DNA of 64,000 bases, taken from positions 191,892 through 255,891 of the forward strand of contig VRMN01000018.1 of NCBI GenBank assembly GCA_008690995.1, written 5' to 3'. The position numbers were made by a program, and so were the translations under genes. Below are positions 55,884 to 64,000 of the stretch, piece by piece (position 1 is the stretch's first letter; the number at the start of each line of letters is the position of its first letter). The notes under the pieces are model-generated. The model was not told the DNA's origin. It saw nothing but the letters and a program-made list of their open reading frames with translations, and did not search any database. Source of the DNA: Porphyridium purpureum. Taxonomy: Eukaryota; Rhodophyta; Bangiophyceae; Porphyridiales; Porphyridiaceae.

Positions 55884-57827
55884 TTACGTGCACGGCTCTA
55901 GCGCTAGCATAGACTTACCGCATGTGGTGCAAAGAAGCTTCTTGTTCCTGATGCTCATGTCGACGAGCGCATGCCTAACATCCGCGAGCGCAAAAAGTAC
56001 GCGTGAAATCGACGGGTGGAGAACGTCCATCAGGCGGCGCGACTTGAGCAAGGCGACCTCGACATGCTTTTTCCACAGCTCCACAATACCTTTCCACGAC
56101 CTCGGCACAAAGCGCGGTTCAGCCACAAACGGCCCCTCAAAGTCGTGCGTGCGGTACGTGAAGCAACCAGCGGCTTGAAGATCTGGCTTGCCGCAGCATC
56201 CCCACCGACCTCCCCGCAATGACTGTTCATCCTCGATCACAAAGGATTCCACAGCCATGTGCACCACGCAGGGGCCGTCTGTACTGCCAAACTCGTCAAC
56301 AAAGCCACAACGAAGACACCGCCTCGCGCCGATCGAGCAGCTCTCCCTTTCTGCGCATTTCCAGAGTTCAGATTGCCCGCAGCAGCTAAACGCTTCGTCT
56401 GGATACTTTTCCACTGCTCCAGTGTCTGACAGAATGAGGCGAGTAAAAGCAATGTTGATACCCTCGTGAAAATGGCAGCTCCGCTGTCGCCGCAATCCCA
56501 CGACCTCATGGGATCCATCTGGTAAGTTTGTCACGCGGACCAGGCCTTTGCACCTGGCACAAGCAAGCTTTGCCTCAGATTCCATCTCTCGAAACAAGGC
56601 CCGGAATAGGTCCGTAATACGCATCTTCACTGGAAAGCCGGTATCGCGAACTGCGCTCCCTTGGATCAGCGTCAGATAACCCATGATCTTGTCCACCATT
56701 TTCATTACATCCAGCAGAGTCTGCGTGCCAATTTGATCTGCTTCAACGCGTTGCTGCGTTGGTATGTATGATGGCGGTATGTCATCAGCAAAGGTATGGC
56801 TCCTGCTGCTCTGTCCAGCCCGCACAGCATATTCCCCTTCGGACACGCGTTCTGGTGTGGCGGTTCCCGGTCGCCCTGATTCCAGGGGGTCATCAAATGG
56901 TTCCGGTGCATGTGAATACGGCATCGGCTCACGAAATCTTTGGCCCGAGGAGTGCATTTCCCTCTCTGCTCTTTGCTCGAAGAACTCAGCATCCACATCG
57001 TGCTCCCCAGGCACCCACATTCCAGTGCCATGGCTTCTACGCGTCGCATGCGTAAATGGACCGTACGCGTTCTCGTAGCCCGGAAGCACGCCACTTACGA
57101 AAGCTCGAGCATTCCCGTTTGACTCGCGGTCGGCTGTCTCGCTTTCGTGGTACTCGGGGCGGTACTCGGGGCGGTACTCGGGGTGGTACCCGGGGCGGTA
57201 CTCAGTGTGGTACTCGGTGGGAGCCGAAAGAGCTTCATCTGGGTGCATGTAGCGCATTTGGTCACGACTGAAACCCCCATCCCAGGCCTGGGAGGAGCCA
57301 CGACTCGTTTCAGCGTCGTAATGCCGTGCATTCTCATGCGCCCGCGCTTGATAAGGATATCTGCGAATCCGGCCTCCTCCAAGGATTCCGGTGGGCGTAT
57401 GTGACTCATCGTGCCGCCCGACCGACGGCCCACACAGCGGGACCGCAGCAGAAGATCTCGAGGTCACATGATAGTCGCGAGCGCCACGGTGATCTAGCAG
57501 ATCATAATTGTCTGTGGAGCTGAATTCTGCTCGTTCATTCCAATCATCATACCGCTGCATCACTCGTGCACTCTCGTCAGGCACACGAAACGGCCTTGTC
57601 CGAGCCCGCCAAGACTCCCGCTGCAGTTCGGGCCCGGCAAGATACTCAGTTTCCCTGCTTCTGTCTGGATAATTCCGCACCCTTTTGTCGCCGCTGGTGT
57701 GGCCAGCTTGCCCCACTTGGAAGGCCTCACCCGCTCGCGCATGGTGGCTGACCGGACGCGGTTCTCGCCTGTCACGTACAATGGCTCCACGAAGCGGACC
57801 GTGGCCGCGGTAAGGGCCGGATTGCAT
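55884..57827 (-). CDS. Cys/His-rich protein with PEYR repeats, family unknown
   Basis: I do not recognise a family for this 647-residue protein. The N-terminal two thirds are Arg/Tyr/Gly-rich and disordered, with short tandem repeats YRPGYHPEYRPEYRPEYH. The C-terminal 250 residues carry paired Cys and His: CARCKG, CHFHEG, FSCCGQSELWKC, CLRCGFVDEF, CVVH, RWGCCGKPDLQAAGC, and a terminal CTTCGKS. The pattern C-x-x-H, W/F-x-C-C-G, C repeats and recalls CHORD-like zinc modules, but the spacing does not match well enough to name. The frame stays open to an ATG at 58172, but that would overlap the divergent YchJ-like gene. ATG at 57827 avoids overlap and is my choice; 58010 is an alternative. Confidence 0.55.
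   Translation of the reverse strand: MQSGPYRGHGPLRGAIVRDRREPRPVSHHARAGEAFQVGQAGHTSGDKRVRNYPDRSRETEYLAGPELQRESWRARTRPFRVPDESARVMQRYDDWNERAEFSSTDNYDLLDHRGARDYHVTSRSSAAVPLCGPSVGRHDESHTPTGILGGGRIRRYPYQARAHENARHYDAETSRGSSQAWDGGFSRDQMRYMHPDEALSAPTEYHTEYRPGYHPEYRPEYRPEYHESETADRESNGNARAFVSGVLPGYENAYGPFTHATRRSHGTGMWVPGEHDVDAEFFEQRAEREMHSSGQRFREPMPYSHAPEPFDDPLESGRPGTATPERVSEGEYAVRAGQSSRSHTFADDIPPSYIPTQQRVEADQIGTQTLLDVMKMVDKIMGYLTLIQGSAVRDTGFPVKMRITDLFRALFREMESEAKLACARCKGLVRVTNLPDGSHEVVGLRRQRSCHFHEGINIAFTRLILSDTGAVEKYPDEAFSCCGQSELWKCAERESCSIGARRCLRCGFVDEFGSTDGPCVVHMAVESFVIEDEQSLRGGRWGCCGKPDLQAAGCFTYRTHDFEGPFVAEPRFVPRSWKGIVELWKKHVEVALLKSRRLMDVLHPSISRVLFALADVRHALVDMSIRNKKLLCTTCGKSMLALEPCT
57145..57215 (-). 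repeat. 12-bp coding tandem repeat (PEYR)
   Basis: About six imperfect copies of GGTACTCGGGGC, which encode the PEYR/PEYH tetrapeptide repeats of the Cys/His-rich protein. Confidence 0.8.
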
Positions 57828-57946
57828 TCTCTGTTTCACCAACCCACGAATCCACTTCAGTGGGTTGTCGTTAACACCTAAACTGCCTTGCCGAAACGAA
57901 TTCGACGAGTGTGCCGGGCTCTTGAACGTCCGAGTAGGAGCATAAG
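57828..57946. promoter_or_regulatory. 119-bp divergent promoter (if downstream starts are right)
   Basis: The gap between the chosen ATG of the Cys/His-rich gene and that of the YchJ-like gene. No recurrent motif was seen. The true promoter may be internal if the minus-strand gene starts further upstream. Confidence 0.35.
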
Positions 57947-58555
57947 ATGGCTCGGCACACAGCAGCTCTGGCCTTCTCTGTATTGTGGGCGCCGCACTCG
58001 GGCAGGCCATTAGCGCTTGGAAAGGCGGCTGTTGCGCGGAATATCGCCCAATCGCGGCCACGGCGTGCGCCTCTGAGCCTGAGCAGGCCAAGGCGGAGCG
58101 ACATCGTCGTGGGCGCGGCAAAAGGGTTTGGTGCGCCGCGAGTAAAGAACGTGTCTGTGGTGACGTGCCCATGTGGCGGGCCGCTCTACGCTGAATGTTG
58201 CGGGCGACTGCACACCGCGACTTCGCTGGCGGATTTGAGCGCGTTTGGTGCGGAGGAGATCATGCGCGCGCGTTATGCGGCTTTTGCGCTGGGTCTTCCG
58301 GACTTCATCATTCTCACGACGCACCCGGAAAACATATTTTTCCAAGCGGACATGAGCACGTGGAGGCGCGAGCTTAAGAGCTACCTCAAGAAAGTGCAGT
58401 ACACGGCGCTCGAGGTCTTGAACGTGACGGCCGACGCCGAAGAACCTGTGGTGCATTTTCGAGCGCACTCCAGCGAAGGCGTCCTGGAGGAGAAGAGCAA
58501 ATTCATGCGACACGACGGCGCATGGCTCTACAAAAGCGGTGAGCTTAAAGTTTAA
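57947..58555 (+). CDS. YchJ-like protein with SEC-C-type zinc motif, probably organellar
   Basis: This 202-residue protein has a presequence-like N-terminus (about 1-55, many Arg, Ala and Ser, no acids) followed by CPCGGPLYAECCGRLH, a SEC-C-like zinc-binding motif. The rest follows the YchJ/UPF0225 NTF2-like domain: AEEIMRARYAAFALGLPDFI, LTTHPENIF, then a beta-rich end with VVHFRAHSSEG and EKSKFMRHDGAWLYKSGEL. The family is common in bacteria, and its biochemical role is not settled. Bacterial ancestry plus the presequence suggests a plastid or mitochondrial location. ATG at 57947 is the only start upstream of the zinc motif. Confidence 0.75.
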   Translation: MARHTAALAFSVLWAPHSGRPLALGKAAVARNIAQSRPRRAPLSLSRPRRSDIVVGAAKGFGAPRVKNVSVVTCPCGGPLYAECCGRLHTATSLADLSAFGAEEIMRARYAAFALGLPDFIILTTHPENIFFQADMSTWRRELKSYLKKVQYTALEVLNVTADAEEPVVHFRAHSSEGVLEEKSKFMRHDGAWLYKSGELKV

Positions 58556-58604
58556 ATGGACTGTCATTTAGTCTCTATCTTCATCATCTATCTTTCCTCC
58601 TTTT

Positions 58605-58850
58605 TCAAGCGCTGGCGCTGACCTGCGCACGCACTGACTTGTCTGGTGAAACCTGCTCAAACTCGTCCTGGTCATAGATGACACGAATGGTCAACGAGCA
58701 GCTCGGGCAGGTTCCAATTTCCTCTCCCGCACGGAGCTCGTCCTTTGTGATTCGAAACACGTCGCCGCATGGACACGGGTAGGTGAACGCATTCAGTGCG
58801 TCGTCCCATTCCATGTCCTCGATTTCCACCTCATCATACACCGTCGCCAT
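58605..58850 (-). CDS. DPH3: DPH3/KTI11 CSL zinc-finger protein
   Basis: This 81-residue protein is DPH3 (KTI11). It supplies electrons for diphthamide synthesis on elongation factor 2 and is also needed for Elongator tRNA modification. The CSL zinc motif is complete: [20 protein letters not shown], then [15 protein letters not shown], giving four Cys ligands. Length and order match the family. The start is ATG at 58850 ([16 protein letters not shown]). The open frame upstream is longer but has no family similarity. It is convergent with the YchJ-like gene at a 49-bp distance. Confidence 0.95.
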   Translation of the reverse strand: MATVYDEVEIEDMEWDDALNAFTYPCPCGDVFRITKDELRAGEEIGTCPSCSLTIRVIYDQDEFEQVSPDKSVRAQVSASA

Positions 58851-59060
58851 CCTGCTGCTCCCTCCAGCCGCGCCGCGTCCTTCCCCCGCATTCACTTGCC
58901 GCGCTGCACAACACGCGTCGCGCCGACAACCAGAACAAAGAAGGCGCGACTTTCTGCGAGAAATACCTTGCTCGGATATGTACAGTGATGAGGTACAGTC
59001 CGTGCGGATCCATCGTTGCATTTTTTATTTTTTGTTTTGGTCTTTGGTGTTCGATGTTTC
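58851..59060. promoter_or_regulatory. DPH3 upstream region with two GTACAGT motifs
   Basis: This 210-bp gap carries direct copies of GTACAGT at 58980-58986 and 58993-58999, 13 bp apart and about 130-150 bp from the DPH3 ATG. Confidence 0.5.
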
Positions 59061-61421
59061 TCATCTGCGACGAAACAGTTTGGTCTTTGTGGCGAGACGG
59101 AATGGGGAGCCGCGTGCGTGCTCGTGCGCCTCGACGGAACGCGCCTGCTCAACAGAGGGCATGGAGATGCTCCTGCGCATGCCGCGCGAGACCATGGAGT
59201 CCTGCTCGTCTTCGAGCCCACGACGCATGTCCAGCGCGATCCGGTCGCGCCTTGTGTCCATCTTGTCGATGTGGTCAGGATCTGAGTCTGCGTTGGGATC
59301 TTCCTCTGTCTCGGTTTCATCCAACAGTAGAGTTCGCGCGGCTGCAACATCACGCACACGGTCGCTGATCGTGCGGTCGTGTTTTAGCACGGCCAGGCTG
59401 ACTGCGTCGGATGTGCTACCCATCTTCAGCAGCTTTGGCTCAGGCTGCGGCCGGTTCGGAGACAGGGGCTTCGCGGTCCTCGTTGATCCCGCGTGTACCA
59501 CCGGCGAGGAACTCAGCGGACTATTTGGGACCATTCTGCCTGCAGACAAAAGGGCATTCACTCTTGACTCGCTTGCCGGTGCCTGAGTCGCCGCGAGCAG
59601 GCTAGCGTCGCTGGACGTCAAGCGTGGAGGGTCCGATAAGCACAGACCGTGCCGTCGATTCGGCGTGTGCGCATCTTTCGCGTGTCCGTCGTCTTCCTCA
59701 TCATACTCTGGCACGATCAGAGGCGGTTGGTATGTGATAGGCTCCGTAGCTAAGCCACCAGCGGCTGCTTTCGTGGGTCCCCATTTCTTCAGTCCGCCGA
59801 GCTCCGCTATGCTCAATGAGATCCCCGGCTCCTTGTTGCTGCTGGACCGTTTGCTAAACGCAGGTATCTTGGCCCGGTTACCAGCACTGCCTTCACGCGA
59901 TAATAGCACACCAATGGGCTGGGCTCGACCGCGGGTCGCGCCGCGCGAGTCGGGTACCACAAAGCGCGGGCTTCTCGTCGATGAAGTATCTGGCGGAGAC
60001 AGAGCACCTCCTAGCTTGTATGGCGATTTTTCTCCCGCCAGAGTGTTGGTAATGGAGCGGAGCGCTGCTGTCTTCCACTCCTCCTTTCGTTTTTCTTCGG
60101 CAGCGACTTCGCGCGCCTTGCCCTCTGCCTCGTCGCGCTCCATCTCGTCGCGCTCCACCGACTCGCGTGCGTGCTGAATCGAGCGGCGTTGGCGACCATT
60201 ACGTGCGCTGCTGCTCGCCGAAATCAAGTACATGGCCATGTCAAGGCTGGCACGACTATTCGACCCAAACTCCTCCAGTGCGACCAGGTCTTCCTCAGTG
60301 GCCTGGATCCAAGGATGGCGCAAGGCATCCTCTGCAGAGCAGCGATATGATGAGTCAATCGTGAGCATTTTCTGAACAAGGTCCTTGGCGCCCTCACTGA
60401 TACTCGGCCACGGTTCGGCATCCATGTCCTGATTTCCCTCGAGAATGGCACGGATCACGTCCGGCACCCCGTGGCCTTCGAATGGCTGTCGGCCGGTCAA
60501 AAGCTGGTACATGGTCACACCCAGCGCCCACACGTCCACTTTCAAACCATATTTTTCCTTTCGACACTGTTCTGGAGAGATATAGTACCAGCTGCCCAGT
60601 GTCTCGGTAAAATACGCCACGTCCTCGTCGTCCAGGCTCAGCAACTCGGGGGGCAGGATCCCACCCAGCCCAAAGTCCGACAGCTTGGGCCCAAATGGGC
60701 GAGTGTCAGACTGGCAGAGCACATTTTCCGGCTTAATGTCCCGGTGTACAACCCCGACGGAGTGCAGGAATACAATGGCGCGCAGCAACGGACGCATGAG
60801 CTCACGGACCTCATCTTCAGAAAACGTGCCGTGGCGTTCGAGAATGTCGGCTAAAGTGCCAGCTTCCATATACTCCATGACCAGATAGACGCTCTCGAGC
60901 GTCTCAAAAATGTCGTAGGTGGCGATGAGGTCCGGATGGTTTGCTATCATCACGATTGCAGCCTCGCGCTCCAGCTGTTCCACCTCGTGCGGTGTGCAGT
61001 GTGACTTGTCAATGCACTTGATGGCGACAACCTCGGTCTCCTTCTCGGTGCGCGTGAATCCGCGGTACACAGTAGCAGACGCGCCCGCGTCCACCTTCCT
61101 GTCCTGCACATAGTAATCCTTTAGGCGTCGCGACGCCGCCTGCTGCAATGCGTTGCTCCATCTGTCAAAGGTGTACAAGTCGGCAAAGAAGAGCGTGAAT
61201 TTGTAGTCCTTGATTTCAATCTGCATCTTGCTCTTCCTCTCGACGATTGCGCAGTTGAAAATGCACAGCCGCAGCTCCGCCTGTGCGGATTCGTCCTCGC
61301 GCTCTTTCTGGATCAACATCACGCCGCGCAGCTGGAAAACCCGCTTCTTTCGGAACATGCCGCCCCGCGGCAGCCAGTCTCTGAGCTCATGGTACGCGCT
61401 ATTCCGCAGCAGCGTCCCCAT
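59061..61421 (-). CDS. PH-domain Ser/Thr protein kinase
   Basis: This 786-residue protein joins an N-terminal PH-like domain (about 20-100: RGGMFRKKRVFQLRGVML to FADLYTFDRWSNALQQAASR) to a kinase domain (about 103-365). The kinase shows a loop AGASATVYRG (112-121), VAIK lysine K135, HRDIKPEN (226-233), DFGLGG (249-254) and SWYYISPEQC (277-286). All catalytic residues are present. A long disordered tail (about 380-786) is Ser/Arg-rich. PH domains recruit proteins to phosphoinositides, so membrane-regulated signalling in the style of AKT or PDK1 is possible. The kinase sequence itself looks CAMK-like rather than AGC, so this is not AKT. The start is ATG at 61421. Confidence 0.85.
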   Translation of the reverse strand: MGTLLRNSAYHELRDWLPRGGMFRKKRVFQLRGVMLIQKEREDESAQAELRLCIFNCAIVERKSKMQIEIKDYKFTLFFADLYTFDRWSNALQQAASRRLKDYYVQDRKVDAGASATVYRGFTRTEKETEVVAIKCIDKSHCTPHEVEQLEREAAIVMIANHPDLIATYDIFETLESVYLVMEYMEAGTLADILERHGTFSEDEVRELMRPLLRAIVFLHSVGVVHRDIKPENVLCQSDTRPFGPKLSDFGLGGILPPELLSLDDEDVAYFTETLGSWYYISPEQCRKEKYGLKVDVWALGVTMYQLLTGRQPFEGHGVPDVIRAILEGNQDMDAEPWPSISEGAKDLVQKMLTIDSSYRCSAEDALRHPWIQATEEDLVALEEFGSNSRASLDMAMYLISASSSARNGRQRRSIQHARESVERDEMERDEAEGKAREVAAEEKRKEEWKTAALRSITNTLAGEKSPYKLGGALSPPDTSSTRSPRFVVPDSRGATRGRAQPIGVLLSREGSAGNRAKIPAFSKRSSSNKEPGISLSIAELGGLKKWGPTKAAAGGLATEPITYQPPLIVPEYDEEDDGHAKDAHTPNRRHGLCLSDPPRLTSSDASLLAATQAPASESRVNALLSAGRMVPNSPLSSSPVVHAGSTRTAKPLSPNRPQPEPKLLKMGSTSDAVSLAVLKHDRTISDRVRDVAAARTLLLDETETEEDPNADSDPDHIDKMDTRRDRIALDMRRGLEDEQDSMVSRGMRRSISMPSVEQARSVEAHEHARGSPFRLATKTKLFRRR

Positions 61422-61554
61422 GCTCACGCTCCCGGCTGCTCGAACATCAGCGTGTCCACATTTGTCGCCACCCGGCCTGCCTCCATCCTGTCCCAAACCG
61501 ATTTTTCTTTTTCGTTGGTTTACTTTCACTGTCTGCCTGGTCTGAGTGGGACAG
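61422..61554. other. 133-bp gap between kinase start and TERT stop
   Basis: Both genes are on the minus strand. The kinase promoter must lie here or within the 3' end of TERT. Confidence 0.35.
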
Positions 61555-64000
61555 TCAGAGCAGAGACAGAAGTTCCGGCGCAAGGATGGACACGGCCAGA
61601 CGATACGCGTAGGCGATTAGGTGAGCAGAGTAGGCAGTGGGGAACTCGAACTGGACTTGCTTGCGGAGCGCGCGCGAGCTGCGCAGCACGCGTCGCTCGA
61701 GCTCGCACAGCGTGGCGCGCTTCGCAGAGTCGAGCACCTGCCGCAGCGCAGCCACGCCATCGCGCTTCAGCCATGGGTTCCGAACGATAAGCGCCATCAA
61801 CTTGAGTGCACGCATGTAGCTGAATACGTGCATGTTGTTCGCGACTGCCACGAGGCTGTTCAGCCGCGTGTCAAACATGAACTCGTAGAAGCGGTCCCGC
61901 CACCCAACAAGGGCTCGGCGCTCCAAGAGTCGCAGTTTGGCGCTCCGCGTGGCACACGCGCCCATGTTTTCTGCACGTAAGAGCTGTGGCCAGCTTGTGC
62001 GCGAAGTATCCATGCCAACTTCCACTCGCCACGAGTCCACGCGAAATCCACACCAGGTCACGTGCCTCAACTCTTCTGGTCGCGGCGGGGTGTCCGAGTG
62101 CATTCGCTCAGCCATGTAGTTGCGCTTCAGTTTGGCTGGGTTCAGGTACTGGCCGTAAGCACGTGCTCCGCGAACCAAAGGGTCCAATGCGTGACTTTCA
62201 AGCGTGGCGCGATCCGAGCTCACTATCAAGTAGTCGTCCTGGAAGCGCATGGCGTGCACAAGAATATCGCCTTTCTCGCTCTCGCCCAGACTTGAAGGCG
62301 TGTAGGACGCCACGCTGAGCTGTGCAGCAATTGAGGTACCGAGCGCGAATGTGCGTCGCTCCATGTGTGCAAGATACAGCGAGGAAAGCAGTGGTGAGAG
62401 CATATGGCCTTGCGGAATCCCAGACCTCTGCTCCCACACCTGGCCACGGACAACAATGTACCGCGGAGACAGCCAGTCGTGAATATGTTTCATGATAGCG
62501 TCCCGATGCACGATGTACGGCTCCTTTGTGCAGCTCAGAATAGTGTTTGATCGCTTCTTCGCCAGGTCATGTTCAACGAGCCGGCCAAAGTGGGCCAGAC
62601 CCGCGGCATCCCGCACCACGTGGCGATACTCGGTCGGGTAGGTACCGCTCTTTCCGTACTTTTGCGGGAGCTGATAACGACACATGAGGTAGCTTGATTG
62701 TGTGAGAATCGATGGCAAGACCTCGGAGAGGAGCACATCTTTCTCAATCGTGTCGAATGCCTTGGAAACATCCCATACTGCCATGTAGAGTGCTGGTCGG
62801 CGACACGCATGCCACTTTGTCTTCAGGCAAAGGAAGCCATCATGAATTTCGTCCGGCGTCGCCACGAGCCGAACCAAAGGATCGGATTCCTGCAAGCGGC
62901 ATCTTTCATGGTTCAAAATTGCCAAAATGTCACGCAAAAACTCAGTGGCTTTGGCGTATGACAGCTTAAGTGTACGATTGGCCGGTTTGCTCAGCGTCCT
63001 TTGCGAAACCTTGGTCATCGTACTTGTGTCAAGCAAAGTCTGCAAGACGCGCACTCCTGAGGCCTTGGGCACGAGTCGGAGCGCAGCACTACGGTATGGA
63101 CTCACGTTGAGTGGATTTGCGCGTATGCCGTGACTGTGATCGCGACGAAACGCGCAGAGATACTCATCTATCGATGAAACACGCCGGCAACTGTCTCGAA
63201 GCAGAATCTGTGAAACGTGCTCCTCAATCGCACACCATACGTCCTTGCGATAGTATACCAATCCGTCGCGGCTCTTCTCCGACTCGGTGATGTAGAAGAA
63301 AAAGCGAATGACTTTGCTCACAATGTCAAAAAACAGCCACCGCAGAAAAAAGGCCATCTGCCGCTCACGCCAACGGAGGTCATGCACATTCGGCACACGT
63401 GTGCTGCGACGTACTTGACCAGATTGTTCTCTCCACAGCGCCTGGTCCAATTTCGTCCCGAGCCAGGGCACTTCGGTTAGATGAATGCGCTTCACAACGG
63501 TTTCAAGATCCAAGTCCTCCTGCGGGCCTAAGCGGACATACAGTGCGATGGCATTCCATAGAATACTCCAGTTGCGTGGGCCTCCGATGCATTGTCGCGG
63601 CAATATGTTGCCCACTAGCGCCATGACGAACTGCGAGACCTGCTCAGGTCGAGTCTCCAACGCCACCAAGTTACTCAGACAGAGTTCCGGGCATGCCATC
63701 GTCTGCCTTGCAGTTGTCCACTGCTCCCCGTCCAACTCATCCAACACATGGAGGGTCGAGTGCGGGGCGTGTTTGTGCGCACATCGCAGAGATATCGCTC
63801 CAGTTGCCGCCTCATCGAGAGCGCAGGTGGCAGTCCATACTGAGCGCACATTTTTCTCGTGCATGCGATGCAGCACAATTTTTAAAAAGTCAACAGCTGT
63901 CGCAAAGCGAGGCGAAAGCTCTGGTTGATGTCGTGCAGCTGATTCTGACTTTGTCTGTGCGTAATTTCCAGCTTTAACGCCGAGCTGTGCCAATCTATGC
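61555..64000 (-). CDS. TERT: Telomerase reverse transcriptase, 5' end beyond window
   Basis: At least 814 codons are present and the frame is still open at the window edge, with no convincing start ATG. The order is that of TERT. A QFP-like region comes first (FVMALVGNILPRQCIGGPRN, then LDLETVVKRIHLTEVPWLG). Motif T follows (WLFFDIVSKVIRFFFYITES with YYRKDVW), then motif 2 (RLVPKASGVR) and motif A (AVWDVSKAFDTI, catalytic Asp at 62770-62772). Next are motif B' (RSGIPQGHMLSPLLSSLYLA), motif C (MRFQDDYLIVS, Asp pair at 62233-62238), motif D (LNPAKLKRNY) and motif E (WCGFRVD). The T and QFP motifs separate it from retroelement RTs. Deviations are GIPQGH for GIPQGS and F-Q-D-D in motif C. It extends telomeres on an RNA template. 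Confidence 0.92.
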   Translation of the reverse strand, partial: HRLAQLGVKAGNYAQTKSESAARHQPELSPRFATAVDFLKIVLHRMHEKNVRSVWTATCALDEAATGAISLRCAHKHAPHSTLHVLDELDGEQWTTARQTMACPELCLSNLVALETRPEQVSQFVMALVGNILPRQCIGGPRNWSILWNAIALYVRLGPQEDLDLETVVKRIHLTEVPWLGTKLDQALWREQSGQVRRSTRVPNVHDLRWRERQMAFFLRWLFFDIVSKVIRFFFYITESEKSRDGLVYYRKDVWCAIEEHVSQILLRDSCRRVSSIDEYLCAFRRDHSHGIRANPLNVSPYRSAALRLVPKASGVRVLQTLLDTSTMTKVSQRTLSKPANRTLKLSYAKATEFLRDILAILNHERCRLQESDPLVRLVATPDEIHDGFLCLKTKWHACRRPALYMAVWDVSKAFDTIEKDVLLSEVLPSILTQSSYLMCRYQLPQKYGKSGTYPTEYRHVVRDAAGLAHFGRLVEHDLAKKRSNTILSCTKEPYIVHRDAIMKHIHDWLSPRYIVVRGQVWEQRSGIPQGHMLSPLLSSLYLAHMERRTFALGTSIAAQLSVASYTPSSLGESEKGDILVHAMRFQDDYLIVSSDRATLESHALDPLVRGARAYGQYLNPAKLKRNYMAERMHSDTPPRPEELRHVTWCGFRVDSWRVEVGMDTSRTSWPQLLRAENMGACATRSAKLRLLERRALVGWRDRFYEFMFDTRLNSLVAVANNMHVFSYMRALKLMALIVRNPWLKRDGVAALRQVLDSAKRATLCELERRVLRSSRALRKQVQFEFPTAYSAHLIAYAYRLAVSILAPELLSLL

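Noticed and set aside
61555-64000. The reverse transcriptase as a retrotransposon (non-LTR or Penelope-like)
   Set aside because: T and QFP motifs of telomerase are present, and there is no endonuclease domain or flanking repeat.

Overview
The window is nuclear DNA from a unicellular photosynthetic eukaryote with a compact, GC-rich, almost intron-free genome. Every recognisable gene reads as one uninterrupted frame, including 1,865-residue RPB1. Intergenic gaps run from 20 bp to about 1.3 kb. Plastid-type nuclear genes (PAP/fibrillin, CGL160/AtpI-like, CPP1-like, EGY-like M50) sit beside ordinary eukaryotic core genes. Together with the non-heptad RPB1 tail, this fits a mesophilic red alga of the Porphyridium type. 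That is inference, since I could not run a search.

Layout. 0.2-9.3 kb: hemerythrin-like protein, a DFN-type protein kinase, complex I NDUFB11/ESSS, a CGL160-like plastid membrane protein, an RsuA-type pseudouridine synthase and a fibrillin-like protein. 9.7-21.5 kb: ribosomal protein eS8, RPB1, a SHAQKYF-class MYB protein and an amidase. 21.8-33.3 kb: a GT61-like glycosyltransferase, VAP, a FYVE-EHD fusion, an RTEL1-like helicase, a plastid-type unknown and a small RGG protein. 33.4-46.4 kb: bestrophin, RAD21 cohesin, a Patched/NPC1-like transporter, an EGY-like pseudoprotease, CPP1-like and p24. 46.8-64 kb: a protein kinase, a secreted protein, WDHD1/Ctf4, eIF3d, a Cys/His-rich protein, a YchJ-like protein, DPH3, a PH-domain kinase and telomerase reverse transcriptase, which is cut by the window end.

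The genes do not form one pathway. Several serve chromosome maintenance (RTEL1, RAD21, WDHD1, TERT), several serve expression (RPB1, eS8, eIF3d, DPH3), and several serve the plastid or endomembranes.

The strongest unexplained signals are in the gaps. The 7-mer GTACAGT/ACTGTAC occurs about 25 times in roughly 11 kb of intergenic DNA, twice as tight inverted pairs. Eight degenerate copies of a 31-bp unit lie at almost exactly 31-bp spacing in the bestrophin/RAD21 divergent promoter. A 14-bp tandem repeat lies upstream of the first kinase and of the NDUFB11 gene.

Starts were set to the first in-frame ATG that makes sense, because several open frames extend upstream only through GTG or TTG codons.
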